A model generated the notes under the pieces. That model worked only from the letters and a program-made list of their open reading frames with translations. It was not told the origin of the DNA and ran no database searches. This document shows positions 54,421 through 64,000 of a stretch of 64,000 nt of DNA, piece after piece. This DNA is from Trichoplax adhaerens (taxonomy: Eukaryota; Placozoa; Uniplacotomia; Trichoplacea; Trichoplacidae), in assembly GCF_000150275.1 (NCBI RefSeq), contig NW_002060974.1, forward strand, positions 155,744 to 219,743, in the 5' to 3' direction. Positions within the stretch are counted from its first letter, which is position 1. Each line of letters starts with the position of its first letter. The translations under genes were made by a program, and so were the position numbers.

Positions 54421-57158
54421 CCTGTTTGATAATTTGGTCTTGATGCGAAAATAGCATTAAATCATTTGCATAGTTGTTAAGCTCCAAGTTATTTTAGGAC
54501 ACATTTTAAGCAATTAACTGAAATAGATTGGATAAATACGAGCCTAGAACGACTTGTTGCGATAACTTTCTATCACGAAGTGACTTTTTCTATCAAATGC
54601 TTATCTTTTTTTCCTTAGATAACATACCGTTATCTATGATGTTATACATACTTTTAATAATAGATAACTGCATAGTTTTATAATAATATTATCTATAAAC
54701 TGATAATCAATTAATGTTTTATATCGATTTACTAGAAATTGAATGACTATTTAACTAAGTTGACGATAGGAGATCGTCAGTAGTTACAGTCGTACTGTAG
54801 GTAAATGCCTGGGAGGACAAGCCTGACAGTAGACTTATAGCGTAATTTTTAGAATAGTTTGAATTTTTCCTTATTATAAATTTCGATTTGTAACACTTTC
54901 ACTACATCATGTCGCTCGTTATTATGAGTTACCTGTTGCAACGAATGCGTTTAATATTACCCATAATTAATCGACAATACGCTTTCTTAAGCACCGATGA
55001 CGATTCTACCTCACTTAGTGCTTTACTTCATATCATTATCACACTTTCAACACACATTACTACCATCATTAGCCGAAATCACTACAACAATCAATGTAAT
55101 TTTAAGTGAGAATGATGGTTGTTGTATTTGACTACAATTTTTAAGGACGACAGAATTTAAAGACGATCAAGGTGATACAAAAAGGAGTATTAGCTTCCTT
55201 GAAGAAGATAGTCTATCATGGGTTGGTGTAAATAATAACCTCATCCGACGGTACCTCTAGCGATCACTTATGCTATAGAAGAAATTATGAAACTATTCTA
55301 TTTTAATTTTGAGCCTTCTATCGAATAGTAATTCACCATAACATCATTACTTTAGTATAATTTAAATTGTAGGCTCCAGATTAGTAATTTGAAGATCGAT
55401 CTATTAAAGACTTGAATATGAACTGAATTATTGTCAATCTAGTCAAGTAGATCTCCTAATTGAATCAATAGTACAGTATCAACGCTTTTTCCTATTTTTA
55501 AACTTTATCGTTGATCATGTGCAGAGAGGCATAATAATTTAATGTTGTGACCTTTTAGCGGGGTAATATTTGCATCTATGGTACGATTATGCTCGACATA
55601 GTTTTTTGCATCTTAACTATAAATCTGATCATTCAGTGGAATAGTATGCGCAGATTTTTACTTATAATTGTTTCATTTACTTTAGTAGAGATTGAATTGA
55701 TAGATTTTCCGAAATTGTCTCGTTTTCTAAAATTAAATACATGATATAATATTACTACGAGTATATACGTATGATTCTACAAAAATTTCATCCTTAATTT
55801 ATTTACTCCATCCCGATATCTTCTAACTTATGATAGGATGGTTCGAGGACAATTGCCATCGAATCATATACAGCAACGGTAGTAAAATAGTTTGATTAGA
55901 TTAATTTATTTCAATTTTTACACACATGAACTAATTATAATCCCAAATCAAATTAAAATTGCAGCAAATAATCATATGAAAGAGTCTAAGTCTTTGTTAT
56001 GAATTCATTTAAAGAGCCGTGTCTACAATTGTGAAGGCATTTAAAAGTAATTATAATTTTTCTGCAGATTTTATTTATTGGCCTGCGTAATTGTTTATAT
56101 ATCCTAGTCAAAAATTGCTAGCGGCTTAGATTGCCAGGCCGAGCTAAAGACCGTAGCGATATAGCTAAAGCAAATAATATTTAATAGAAGGAATGACGGC
56201 AGACACTCTTCAATCAAATCCGTGGCATTATCTGCCTAAGAGTTTATGAACTACCGCTAAATGTATTCAGTAACTTTCCACTCCCACTCCAACCGCATCT
56301 ACAAGCTTGTACCCACCTATCCGAGTTAAATACTACAACTAAACTCCTCCTATATTCTTTCTTATAACTACTTTCAAAAGACTTTGAAAACTGGTTTAAA
56401 GTTGTTTTCTGGCTTAATTTTATTATTGTCTAAAGGGTTCCTATAGTTCTTGTTCAGATATAAACCAAAACGGTCCTTGAAACGGAAAAATTAACAAACC
56501 ATAATATTTTGATAAATGTAGAGTAATTTAGACTAGGACAACAGATTTTACAATATGACTGTAGTGATGCTGTTAGATAAGTTGTTGCTGTCAACATGTT
56601 ATATAGAAGTAAATTAGATATAACTTATAAATAATACCAGATCTAGAGCTGTTAATAATAATTGGTGCGAGTATACATGCATATTGTTTATGATAATTCA
56701 AGGACGCATACATTGATTTTAGCTTCGTAGAATGGAATAGTAAACTTAGAATTTATTCTTATACTAAGTTCTGCAGGTGTTGAGTGATCTTATTCGCAAT
56801 CTTTATATTGTAAACAAGTTAGGTAACGCATTGAAGCAGCTACATATTTCTGTCGTTATTGTTCTCAGTCCTTCCTTTTTATCCAAATCTGCTGATGTAA
56901 GAAATTTTTCTCTTTTCTGTCAGAGCTTGTTATACTATTACTCAAGGTAGTGTCTCAATTATTAGAGAATCGGTAATAAAATCGCTTATTATAAAGTTCT
57001 ACGCATAATCTACCCACTGAGTAGAGTTAGTAGAACAGAGTTAGTAGAAATGATCATAAAATTTCTTTAGCTATGTACATAAGCTAATGTTATTAATAGC
57101 ACGTACGATTAATTGATTTAAAATCAGAATCACTACCTACATCGAGGTATAGCTTAGA
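54421..57158. other. Intergenic, no gene supported
   Basis: AT-rich, with a plus-strand frame at 54909-55109 of biased composition and no domain. At 55840-55865 there is one copy of a gaggacaattgcc motif also found at 57165 and 58331. Confidence 0.45.
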
Positions 57159-57230
57159 GCCCCCAGACAATTGCCAATTAGACAATTTTGCCACCTAGGT
57201 GGCAAAGGTAGGAGGTAATTGACCGGGGGC
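57159..57230. repeat. Hairpin element with perfect 20-bp central palindrome
   Basis: Outer arms gccccc (57159-57164) and gggggc (57225-57230) flank partly complementary acaattgcc/ggtaattga segments. The centre, tttgccacctaggtggcaaa (57187-57206), is a perfect palindrome. The whole can fold into one imperfect stem of about 70 nt. Related sequence (gacaattatcctcgg...cgaggtggcaattgccgg) lies at 58330-58376. The form suggests a short foldback or MITE-like element; no transposase or target duplication was identified. Confidence 0.6.
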
Positions 57231-57900
57231 AATTATCCCAGAACTGGTATGTATATTGCTAACTTGCTAAATAAAATTGACAGGACTGCCTTAATATCGC
57301 CTGATAGATTGCATCGTTCTTTATACTATCAAAGAGAAGGTTTATGTGTGATGGCTATTGAATCAAAGCTGAAAAGAATTACCAATAAAAAAAGGGAGCA
57401 ATTGTCCTAGAACTGGTATATATATGCTGCTAACTTGATAAATAAGATTAACTGAATTACCTTCATGTCACATGATAGATTGTATCATTCTTTATACTAT
57501 ACAGAAAAGAGAAGAAAGTTTTGTATATAACGGCTATAGAATCAAAGCTAAAAGGAATTACCTACAAAAATTGCTTCAATGTGTGCAACTGTCCGTATAA
57601 ACAACTTTTTAATGTCAAGACTTTGGTAGTTCCAAGACTGCAGAACCCTTTATATTAGAAAAGAGAAGAAAATTTTATTTCTGACAGTTATAGAATCAAA
57701 ACTGAAAGGAATTGATAACAAAAAATTTGCTTTATATATATAACTGCTTATATGGAATAACTTTTCAATGTCAAGACTTTAGCAGTTCTAAAGTTGGCAA
57801 TTTTTTATCAGTAATTTCTTTCAGCTTTGATTCTATAGATGTCATATATAAAACCTTCTTCTCTTTTATTTATATTCTAGTACAAAAGGATGAATAAAAT
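57231..57900. repeat. Tandem repeat (154-169 bp units) with an inverted last copy
   Basis: gaactggtat starts at 57241 and 57410; gaaaagagaagaa at 57504 and 57658; gaatcaaagctnaaaggaatta closes units near 57360, 57540 and 57700. At 57813-57870 the same blocks appear in reverse complement (ctttcagctttgattctat, then cttcttctctttta), so the array ends in an inverted arm. A direct pair tgtcaagacttt-gtagttc occurs at 57612 and 57770. Confidence 0.72.
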
Positions 57901-58546
57901 CAGATAGCTATGAAGGGTTAGACAATTCTTTTGAGGTCACGTTTGCATTTTATTATTTCTTTGGAGAGCTGCGTTAACGTAGATTAATTTAATTAAAAAA
58001 ATCCTTTAGATTCACGCATTATACTCTCTATACTTTGTTTTTGTAATTATATGAATAAAGTATTTATCAGTGCGAATTTTAATTTTTGATTACAATTGAA
58101 AACGAAATTTTGTTTCAGTTTGAATATGGAGCCATTTGATTCTAGAAATTACCATGATAAGCTAAAGAGTCGAGTAAAACTGGTGGACGTTCTTTTACTT
58201 TTCAATTTTAACGTTTCTCTGAGATAAAATATCCTTAGTTGATTATTTTCAGCCATATAGGAGCTAATGCTTGTTAATTAAAGGTGACATATTTTCAATG
58301 GGCTTTTGTGTATCGCGTCTAATTGATGGTTCTAGGACAATTATCCTCGGACTATTATCGAGGTGGCAATTGCCGGAGGAGGGGGAGTGGAGGGCTAAGG
58401 GAGGGTATATATATTGCTGATTTACTCAATAAATTTCGGATTGTTGGATCGCTTCCTGTGTTATATTTGACTGTTTCCGCGACATTTTAAACTTTTGTAA
58501 TTTTTTTTCACGTTGAAATAAGGTTCCAATTTAGTGTTTTAACATC
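57901..58546. other. Upstream region of amidohydrolase copy 2
   Basis: Contains the hairpin-related block at 58330-58376, then a purine-rich gaggaggggg-agtggagg tract (58376-58408). The last 60 bp before the ATG share a ttttttncacgttnaa block with the upstream region of copy 1, so the duplication includes part of the 5' flank. Confidence 0.5.
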
Positions 58547-60352
58547 ATGAGCAAGGTATTAAAACGTTCTACGGGCTGCAATTGTGGTGGCTTCGGTGGT
58601 CCTCATGGAGAGAAGCACAGAAAAGAATTTGTGAAAAGTATCCATCGTCAACGAGCTCAGAAAGCAGCACCATCAAAACCATTCAATATTGAAGAATTAC
58701 CAGTGAAGATTTATACAGCAAAGAAAGTTTATACTATGAACGCCCTGCAACCAGAAGCTACTGCCATTGCTGTTCAAGGTGATCGAATTTTTGCCGTTGG
58801 ATCAGAAGATAGCATTGTAACTGGTTTAAAAGCAAGAGAGCAAAGCTATGAGATTAAAAGAGATTATAAAGACTGCTTCTTCTATCCTGGATTTATTGAA
58901 CCTCACTGCCATGCATCTATGGAAGGGATGTATTTTAAATTCTATTATGTTGGAGCTGTTGATCGAACGAAATACGTAGATGGGGCGATGGTAGAAATGA
59001 AGGGCTATGATAACAAGCAAGATGTGGTAAGTTATCTTGAAGAAGTTTCAAAAACTAGCGAGGAAGATCCTATCGTTGCATGGGGCTATGATCCAACATT
59101 ACTTCCCAACGACGACGATCCTAATATTCATGCATCGGAAATCGATTTTGAAGGGGGCAAGAAAGTAGTTATTATGAATATGAGTGGTCATATAGCCTAT
59201 GTTAATCATGCAACTCTAACAGAAATAGGATATACCGATGATACTGACATTGAAGGTGTCATTAAAGATGAAGACGGCCATTTGACAGGAGAATTACAAG
59301 AAATGGCAGCTATGGCTCCATTAATGGTCTACTTTGATGTTGGCTTAGATGAATTAGCTAGTGGACTTCGTAGCTTTGCAACTGTCGCTAGTAGCAAAGG
59401 AGTAACAACTCTAACTGATCTTGCTTTTGGTACTGTTAATCATAGCTGGGATGCAGTCTATCAGGTCACGCAAGAAAATAACTATCCAGTTAGGATCAAC
59501 TGTTATATGCTAAATGATATCTACGATCATCTAGGTGGAGTAGATGCCTTTCGAGCACTGAAACAATTTGAAAATCCTAAATTAAAATTAGGAGGTGTTA
59601 AAATAGTTTCTGATGGTTCAATACAAGGATTTACTGGCCTTATGCGATGGCCGTATTATTATACAAGTCGAGATCAAGGTCTTGCTAATATTACGCCTCT
59701 TGACCTTGATCGAACTATACAGGAATTAATCAAAAATGACATTCTCTGCGCTATCCATACTAATGGCGACGACTCTATCGAGATGATATTAGATAGTATT
59801 GAGCGAGTATCGCGCTTTACTCCAGATCGTGATCCACGTTTTCGATTAGAACATTGCCAAACGCCTACTGAAGATCATCTTGAAAGAATGAAACGCTATC
59901 ATGTTAATGGTGATTTCTTCGCAAATCATATTTATTACTGGGGAAATGTTCATAAGAATCAAACAATCGGTCCAGATCGTGTTGAATATATGAATCCTTG
60001 TGCTACAGCCAAAAAGATTGGAGTCACCTTTGCTCTTCATTCTGATGCTCCTATAACAGCTATTGATCCGCTGTTAATGGTTCAAAATGCCGTTGTACGT
60101 CAAACCAAAGAAGGAAATGTTATTGGCGAAAATGAGAGAATTTGTGTTTATGACGCCTTGAGAACGGTTACTAAAGACGCTGCTTATTTGTTACGTGAAG
60201 AAAGGATTAAAGGGACACTTGCATTTGGGAAACTAGCCGATATAGCTATCTTAGAGGAAGACGTATTCCATGTTAACAAGCATAATATTCATAAAATTGC
60301 TGTGAAAGCTACATTAGTTAACGGTCGAGTTTTTGATCACAGTTCGGAGTAG
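58547..60352 (+). CDS. YtcJ-type amidohydrolase, copy 2, intronless, 601 residues
   Basis: Paralogue of the gene at 46769: nearly collinear without gaps from about residue 36 to the end, and mostly identical there, while the first 35 residues differ (here CNCGGFGGPHGEKHRKEF). All metal and catalytic positions are kept: HCH at 120/122 (FIEPHCHAS), K352 (GVKIVSDGS), H404, H436 (RLEHCQTP) and Asp 500 (LHSDAP). Differences near the site are TNGDD here against TNGDG, and HSDAP against HSDSP, which could alter substrate preference. The amino end has a CNC pair absent from copy 1. It lies about 10 kb downstream of copy 1 on the same strand with NEPRO between them in opposite orientation. Substrate unknown. 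Confidence 0.93.
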   Translation: MSKVLKRSTGCNCGGFGGPHGEKHRKEFVKSIHRQRAQKAAPSKPFNIEELPVKIYTAKKVYTMNALQPEATAIAVQGDRIFAVGSEDSIVTGLKAREQSYEIKRDYKDCFFYPGFIEPHCHASMEGMYFKFYYVGAVDRTKYVDGAMVEMKGYDNKQDVVSYLEEVSKTSEEDPIVAWGYDPTLLPNDDDPNIHASEIDFEGGKKVVIMNMSGHIAYVNHATLTEIGYTDDTDIEGVIKDEDGHLTGELQEMAAMAPLMVYFDVGLDELASGLRSFATVASSKGVTTLTDLAFGTVNHSWDAVYQVTQENNYPVRINCYMLNDIYDHLGGVDAFRALKQFENPKLKLGGVKIVSDGSIQGFTGLMRWPYYYTSRDQGLANITPLDLDRTIQELIKNDILCAIHTNGDDSIEMILDSIERVSRFTPDRDPRFRLEHCQTPTEDHLERMKRYHVNGDFFANHIYYWGNVHKNQTIGPDRVEYMNPCATAKKIGVTFALHSDAPITAIDPLLMVQNAVVRQTKEGNVIGENERICVYDALRTVTKDAAYLLREERIKGTLAFGKLADIAILEEDVFHVNKHNIHKIAVKATLVNGRVFDHSSE

Positions 60353-63151
60353 TATAAAAACTCCTTATATTGACTAATCTAGTTATAAGAGATTGGACTG
60401 TTTAGATAAAGGTGTGTTTTATTACAATAAAATTAAGCAATTACTTTATATAATGAATTGATTACATTGTTAGGATAGTGTTGCTATAAAACTAATATTA
60501 CAATCGTGGTCTATTGATGGCTTTACTTTCATTATAATGAAATCGTCTATTCTTTCCTTCGTAATGTTTCCTTCATGCTACTATTAGCTAGGGCAATTTT
60601 ATAAGCAGCTGATAATTAATTAATGCGTGAATATATGCTCTTAAGCATTTTTAATGGGATCGTGATCTCAAGATGTTGTAGCGAATTAGGCTCTAATTAG
60701 CCGTTTGTTAATTGCGTTATAAGAGATTTCCGCTTCTTATTTTCCTTAAATGTGTTTTTTGTGTTTTCATATATTTAGCTGTTATGTATGTGTTACAGGT
60801 ATCCTTATAATTCTTTAATTGGGACTGCATCAAGCTTAAGAAAGCTAGATAAATGCTTGTATTGCATATAAATCATATACTCTACTAATAAAACTACTTA
60901 TTATTTGCAATGGTGATTGACTTTAATCGATGGTTAAACCCTAATAGTACTTGCAAATTAAAACTCCAAGGACTTAAACAGGGAATAACGTAATTAAAAT
61001 GCTGATACCGAATGTATTGCGGCTAGATTGAGCTATTAAAGACAATTTCAATGATCACAATTTATAGTTCTTGTATCCTAGATTCCTTAACATGCTTAAT
61101 CTTTCCTGCTAGTTGCTCTTTAGGTTACTAAAATAATTATCAACAGTATTAGTCCACCAATGTAAAGCCTAGCGTTATGAGCTTAAGAGAATGACTTCCT
61201 AGTGCAGCTGTTGCATTCATAGCGTGAGTTTTTAACGAATTAGTATGAGCTACAGGCTTCCACTTTACTGTACATATCTGCATACCCCTATTGAGTATTG
61301 CATATCTACAGCATACTTGGAGATCACAGAAGGATAATATTTCAATTAATTTATTAAGGAGATATATTCGCATATGTAAGATTACCTTCCTGGTACAAGT
61401 ATGATACACGAAATGTCAAATACGTAAAAATTTTACAATTACTAATTTTAAATTTGTTTCAGCGCGTATTAGCGATTTTCTGTAAAAGATTCTATCAACC
61501 GCAGTAGGCAATCATTTTTAGATAGAACTATCGTTATTACAGCTAACAAGGCATCAATTACGATTGTCATAATATAAAGAATAAAAATTTCACTATAGGT
61601 CCTCACATTTTCTTTGCAAATGTTATTGACCGTAAGTAGAAACAAGGTAGTAAGTAATGCCAATACAACTTTAGTTTAGCAAATATTTTCGAGTAAGAAA
61701 AAAATCTTATCAATATGAATGATGAATAGCAAAAATGTTACAATAACGTACGCGATTAACTTTTGTATTCGAAAGAGTCTATGCTAGTACATGTATTTCG
61801 TAGCGATATTTATATATTCAATAATTTACAGTAATTCGACATTAAAGAATATCTAAACGTACTGTTAAACTTCAATGTAAAAATCAGTAACAATTCTGGA
61901 TATTATAGTAAATTCAAACACCCTCGAAAATTCGATTGGTGGTTTCGTAATGACTGAAATATACAGTATAAATTTCATTTTTAACCATATTAGACAAATT
62001 TACTAACATTACTTTATAAAGTAACAATTAATAGCATAAAGACGCGCTCAAAACTTATGCTTTGCAAGTAGAGACATTAAAGGGCTGCTTAAAAATGTAG
62101 TAATCGGCTATGATGCAGTTTTTTGGAAAGCAAAGACACTCTGCATCAGGTCAAAAGGGTAGCCATTCAATCTATTTATATCATCAACTAAACTTAAGAG
62201 ATAAACAGCGAATTCAAGATCGTATAAGCTAAATATTATTGTTAAATGGCAAGTCCATCTGATAAACTATCACTACTAATCAATCATGTTGTCATGAGTA
62301 TTTTTTGATACTTAAAATTACCAAAAATTTACTGATTAAATCTGTCAGCTTATTATGTAGGTATTAATGAACAATGTATGTATGAAATGCTAAATGGCAA
62401 ATGCTAGGCTAAGCAAAGCGTAACGTACCCGAATGAAAAGAAATAGATGAAGTCATGACCTAGCATTAAGATGCCGCTTAATTTCTTTTACGCATTGACG
62501 CAAACACTCCCATGTTATCGTAAATGGCACTGTTTGATTTTACAATTTACTTTTACAAACAATGTACGATAAATTAATCCTATCGCGCTAGCCACAAAAC
62601 GCAAATGTTGATAGGCATTGACATTATGTGAAGGAACCAAAAAGGCTTGGGCACTGATTGTAATAGGATGGGCAACCTTTGTCCGGTATGCCAATCGCCG
62701 ATGAGATGCTAATTTTCTTGGCATGGACTGATTTGCATTTAGCTTTCATCTTTTTATATTCTTCCGGTGAGCAGACTTTAACCAGTCTTTCCCACAACTA
62801 CGTAGAAGAAGAAGAGAATCATATGAATATATTTTCGACAGGGCTTAATAAATAATTCGATATGCAATAGTAAGTAAATTGGTAATTTCATGTATAACTG
62901 GGATGGTAGTTTTCGAACTATGCACTACAGGAATCTCTTTAAGATACGAATATCAAGTATTGTAATCTTTATATTAATCATAATATTATTATAAATTGCA
63001 AGTGGCAAACTTCATTCTCTATCTTGTATAACAGTGTTATAGATGACATTATGCTTAAGGCACTTCTATTTTGTGGATACTATAAGGTAACGCTAGTTTC
63101 TTGTATTAATAAGTTTGCATGACAAAATAGGATAATCATCTACTGGATGTA
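60353..63151. other. Intergenic, with one weak membrane-protein exon
   Basis: Holds the 3' flank of amidohydrolase copy 2 and the 60825-60965 shared segment. Other short minus-strand frames (61149-61409, 62515-62724) show no domain. The frame at 61469-61663 is listed separately. Confidence 0.45.
61469..61665 (-). CDS. Hydrophobic exon-like frame, possible ninjurin-type membrane protein
   Basis: After an acceptor-like ctaaactaaag (61666), the minus strand reads VLALLTTLFLLTVN, NICKENVRTYSE, IFILYIMTIVIDALLAVITI and VLSKND. The spacing of one helix, a short polar loop and a longer membrane helix recalls the central part of ninjurins, but key family residues were not confirmed and neither flanking exon was found. 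It may be chance hydrophobicity in AT-rich DNA. Confidence 0.2.
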
Positions 63152-63673
63152 CTATCTTACAATTTTCTTAAAAGCTTTCTTTTTCTTTTCTGCCCCATTC
63201 TCGTTTTCGTCATCACTATCGTCATCATATCCTCTAACGTAGATCTCTCCGTTTTTACAGTATTCACCACCTCCATTTATTTGTCTACAAATTTTGGACG
63301 GCTTTTTGCAAAGTAAGTATGATTCCTTAACATCAACAGTTTCGATAGGACATTCTTTCAGCTGTCCTTCCTCATCGTAATGATCAGGGCTATAAGTATC
63401 TGTCACTGATGCTTGCCTAGCGAAACAGACACTTTTCTTTTCAGTCATTTTTTCTCCGCATGCTTCGAGGCAAGCTTTCTTTCTCAAGCAGGAAGATTTC
63501 AAAATGCTTTTTACCATTGCTTTATCCGTGTCAAGGCTGTTACATCTGACCAAATTTAACTTTGAGGCGGACAATCCGCAATCCTTTTGTTGTCCCTCTT
63601 CTTTGGATTCTGAAAACGACTGCGAAGAACGCTGACGTTGATTCAGGTTGCGAAACATTTCACAAGGATCCAT
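63152..63673 (-). CDS. Protein with SILK and RVxF-like PP1-docking motifs, 173 residues
   Basis: Single minus-strand frame from ATG 63673 to TAA 63154-63152. It carries SILK at residues 56-59 (VKSILKSS) and KSVCF at 80-84 (EKKSVCFARQASVTDTYSPD), which fit the SILK and R/K-x-V-x-F docking consensus of protein phosphatase 1 regulators, in the usual order and spacing. The rest is polar and low in order: Ser/Gln-rich amino end, 11 Cys residues, an acidic block DDDSDDENENG and a basic tail KKKKAFKKIVR. No catalytic domain, signal peptide or membrane segment. By analogy it would bind the PP1 catalytic subunit; this is inferred from motifs only. Further exons upstream cannot be excluded. Confidence 0.6.
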   Translation of the reverse strand: MDPCEMFRNLNQRQRSSQSFSESKEEGQQKDCGLSASKLNLVRCNSLDTDKAMVKSILKSSCLRKKACLEACGEKMTEKKSVCFARQASVTDTYSPDHYDEEGQLKECPIETVDVKESYLLCKKPSKICRQINGGGEYCKNGEIYVRGYDDDSDDENENGAEKKKKAFKKIVR

Positions 63674-64000
63674 GGTGTTTTGATATTATCAAACTCTTCT
63701 TTTCAATTATTCAGAAGGTTCTTGCAATGATCTATACGAAAGTAAAATAATACTAATTAGCAGCTGAAGGTAAAATATCCTTTGGAATAATGATATCATC
63801 ATAAAACAATTATATTATTATTTGTTACAGTTTAAAATTATTTCATGATCATTTCCTTCAATTCTTGGAAGCTTTACTTTCTATGTGAAATATACCGTGT
63901 TTACATTACAGTTGTATTCTTCCAGCAGTATAGGAATTAGATTTGTTATTGTCTGTATGGCTTCAAAGCATAAACATACACTGCAATTATGAATTGATTC
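63674..64000. other. 5' flank of the PP1-motif gene, nothing else seen
   Basis: AT-rich sequence to the window end. It presumably contains the promoter of the minus-strand gene; no motif is distinct. Confidence 0.5.

Noticed and set aside
62515-62724. Minus frame containing HNVNAYQHLRFVASAIG, faintly like a ninjurin amino end
   Set aside because: No splice junction joins it in phase to the hydrophobic frame at 61469-61665; similarity rests on a few residues.

Overview
The window looks like nuclear DNA of a simple animal, most likely a placozoan (Trichoplax or a relative). This is an inference. It rests on animal-type genes (EML, NEPRO, CNRIP1, ZFYVE21, GNPNAT1), strong AT richness, mostly short GT-AG introns, and intergenic DNA full of short tandem duplications. 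It is not bacterial: no operons or ribosome binding sites were seen. Most genes are split into small exons, so gene models below were joined by eye from splice sites, reading phase and family resemblance.

Layout. 1-6829 (+): the last 25 exons of an EML5/6-like microtubule-associated WD40 protein, cut by the window start. 8909-11095 (-): a complete two-exon gene for a 97-residue protein with an RIIa/DPY-30-type docking domain. 15612-16592 (-): four phase-compatible exons of an unknown gene; a further open frame (17928-18179, -) starts 70 bp from GNPNAT1 and may be its first exon. 18250-22783 (+): GNPNAT1, six exons, with a large first intron holding tandem repeats. 27041-30413 (+): CNRIP1, interrupted by a 50-N assembly gap, followed by a decayed copy of its tail. 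33204-34591 (-): most of a six-kelch, single-pass membrane protein. 36235-37490: a near-identical tandem array. 39094-42953 (+): ZFYVE21, seven exons, complete. 46769-48571 and 58547-60352 (+): two intronless YtcJ-type amidohydrolase paralogues. Between them, 49158-52469 (-): NEPRO, eight exons, lacking only its amino end. 63152-63673 (-): a small protein with SILK and RVxF-like PP1-docking motifs.

The genes do not form a pathway. They are unrelated housekeeping, cytoskeletal, ciliary-type and signalling genes. The only functional pair is the duplicated amidohydrolase.

The most unusual system-level signal is in the non-coding DNA. At least six unrelated sequences are each tandemly duplicated with periods near 180-210 bp, the length of a nucleosome repeat, and several more have periods of 140-250 bp. 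Other notable points are the small docking-domain gene, the intronless amidohydrolase pair (possible ancient bacterial acquisition), and the unknown gene that may share a promoter with GNPNAT1.
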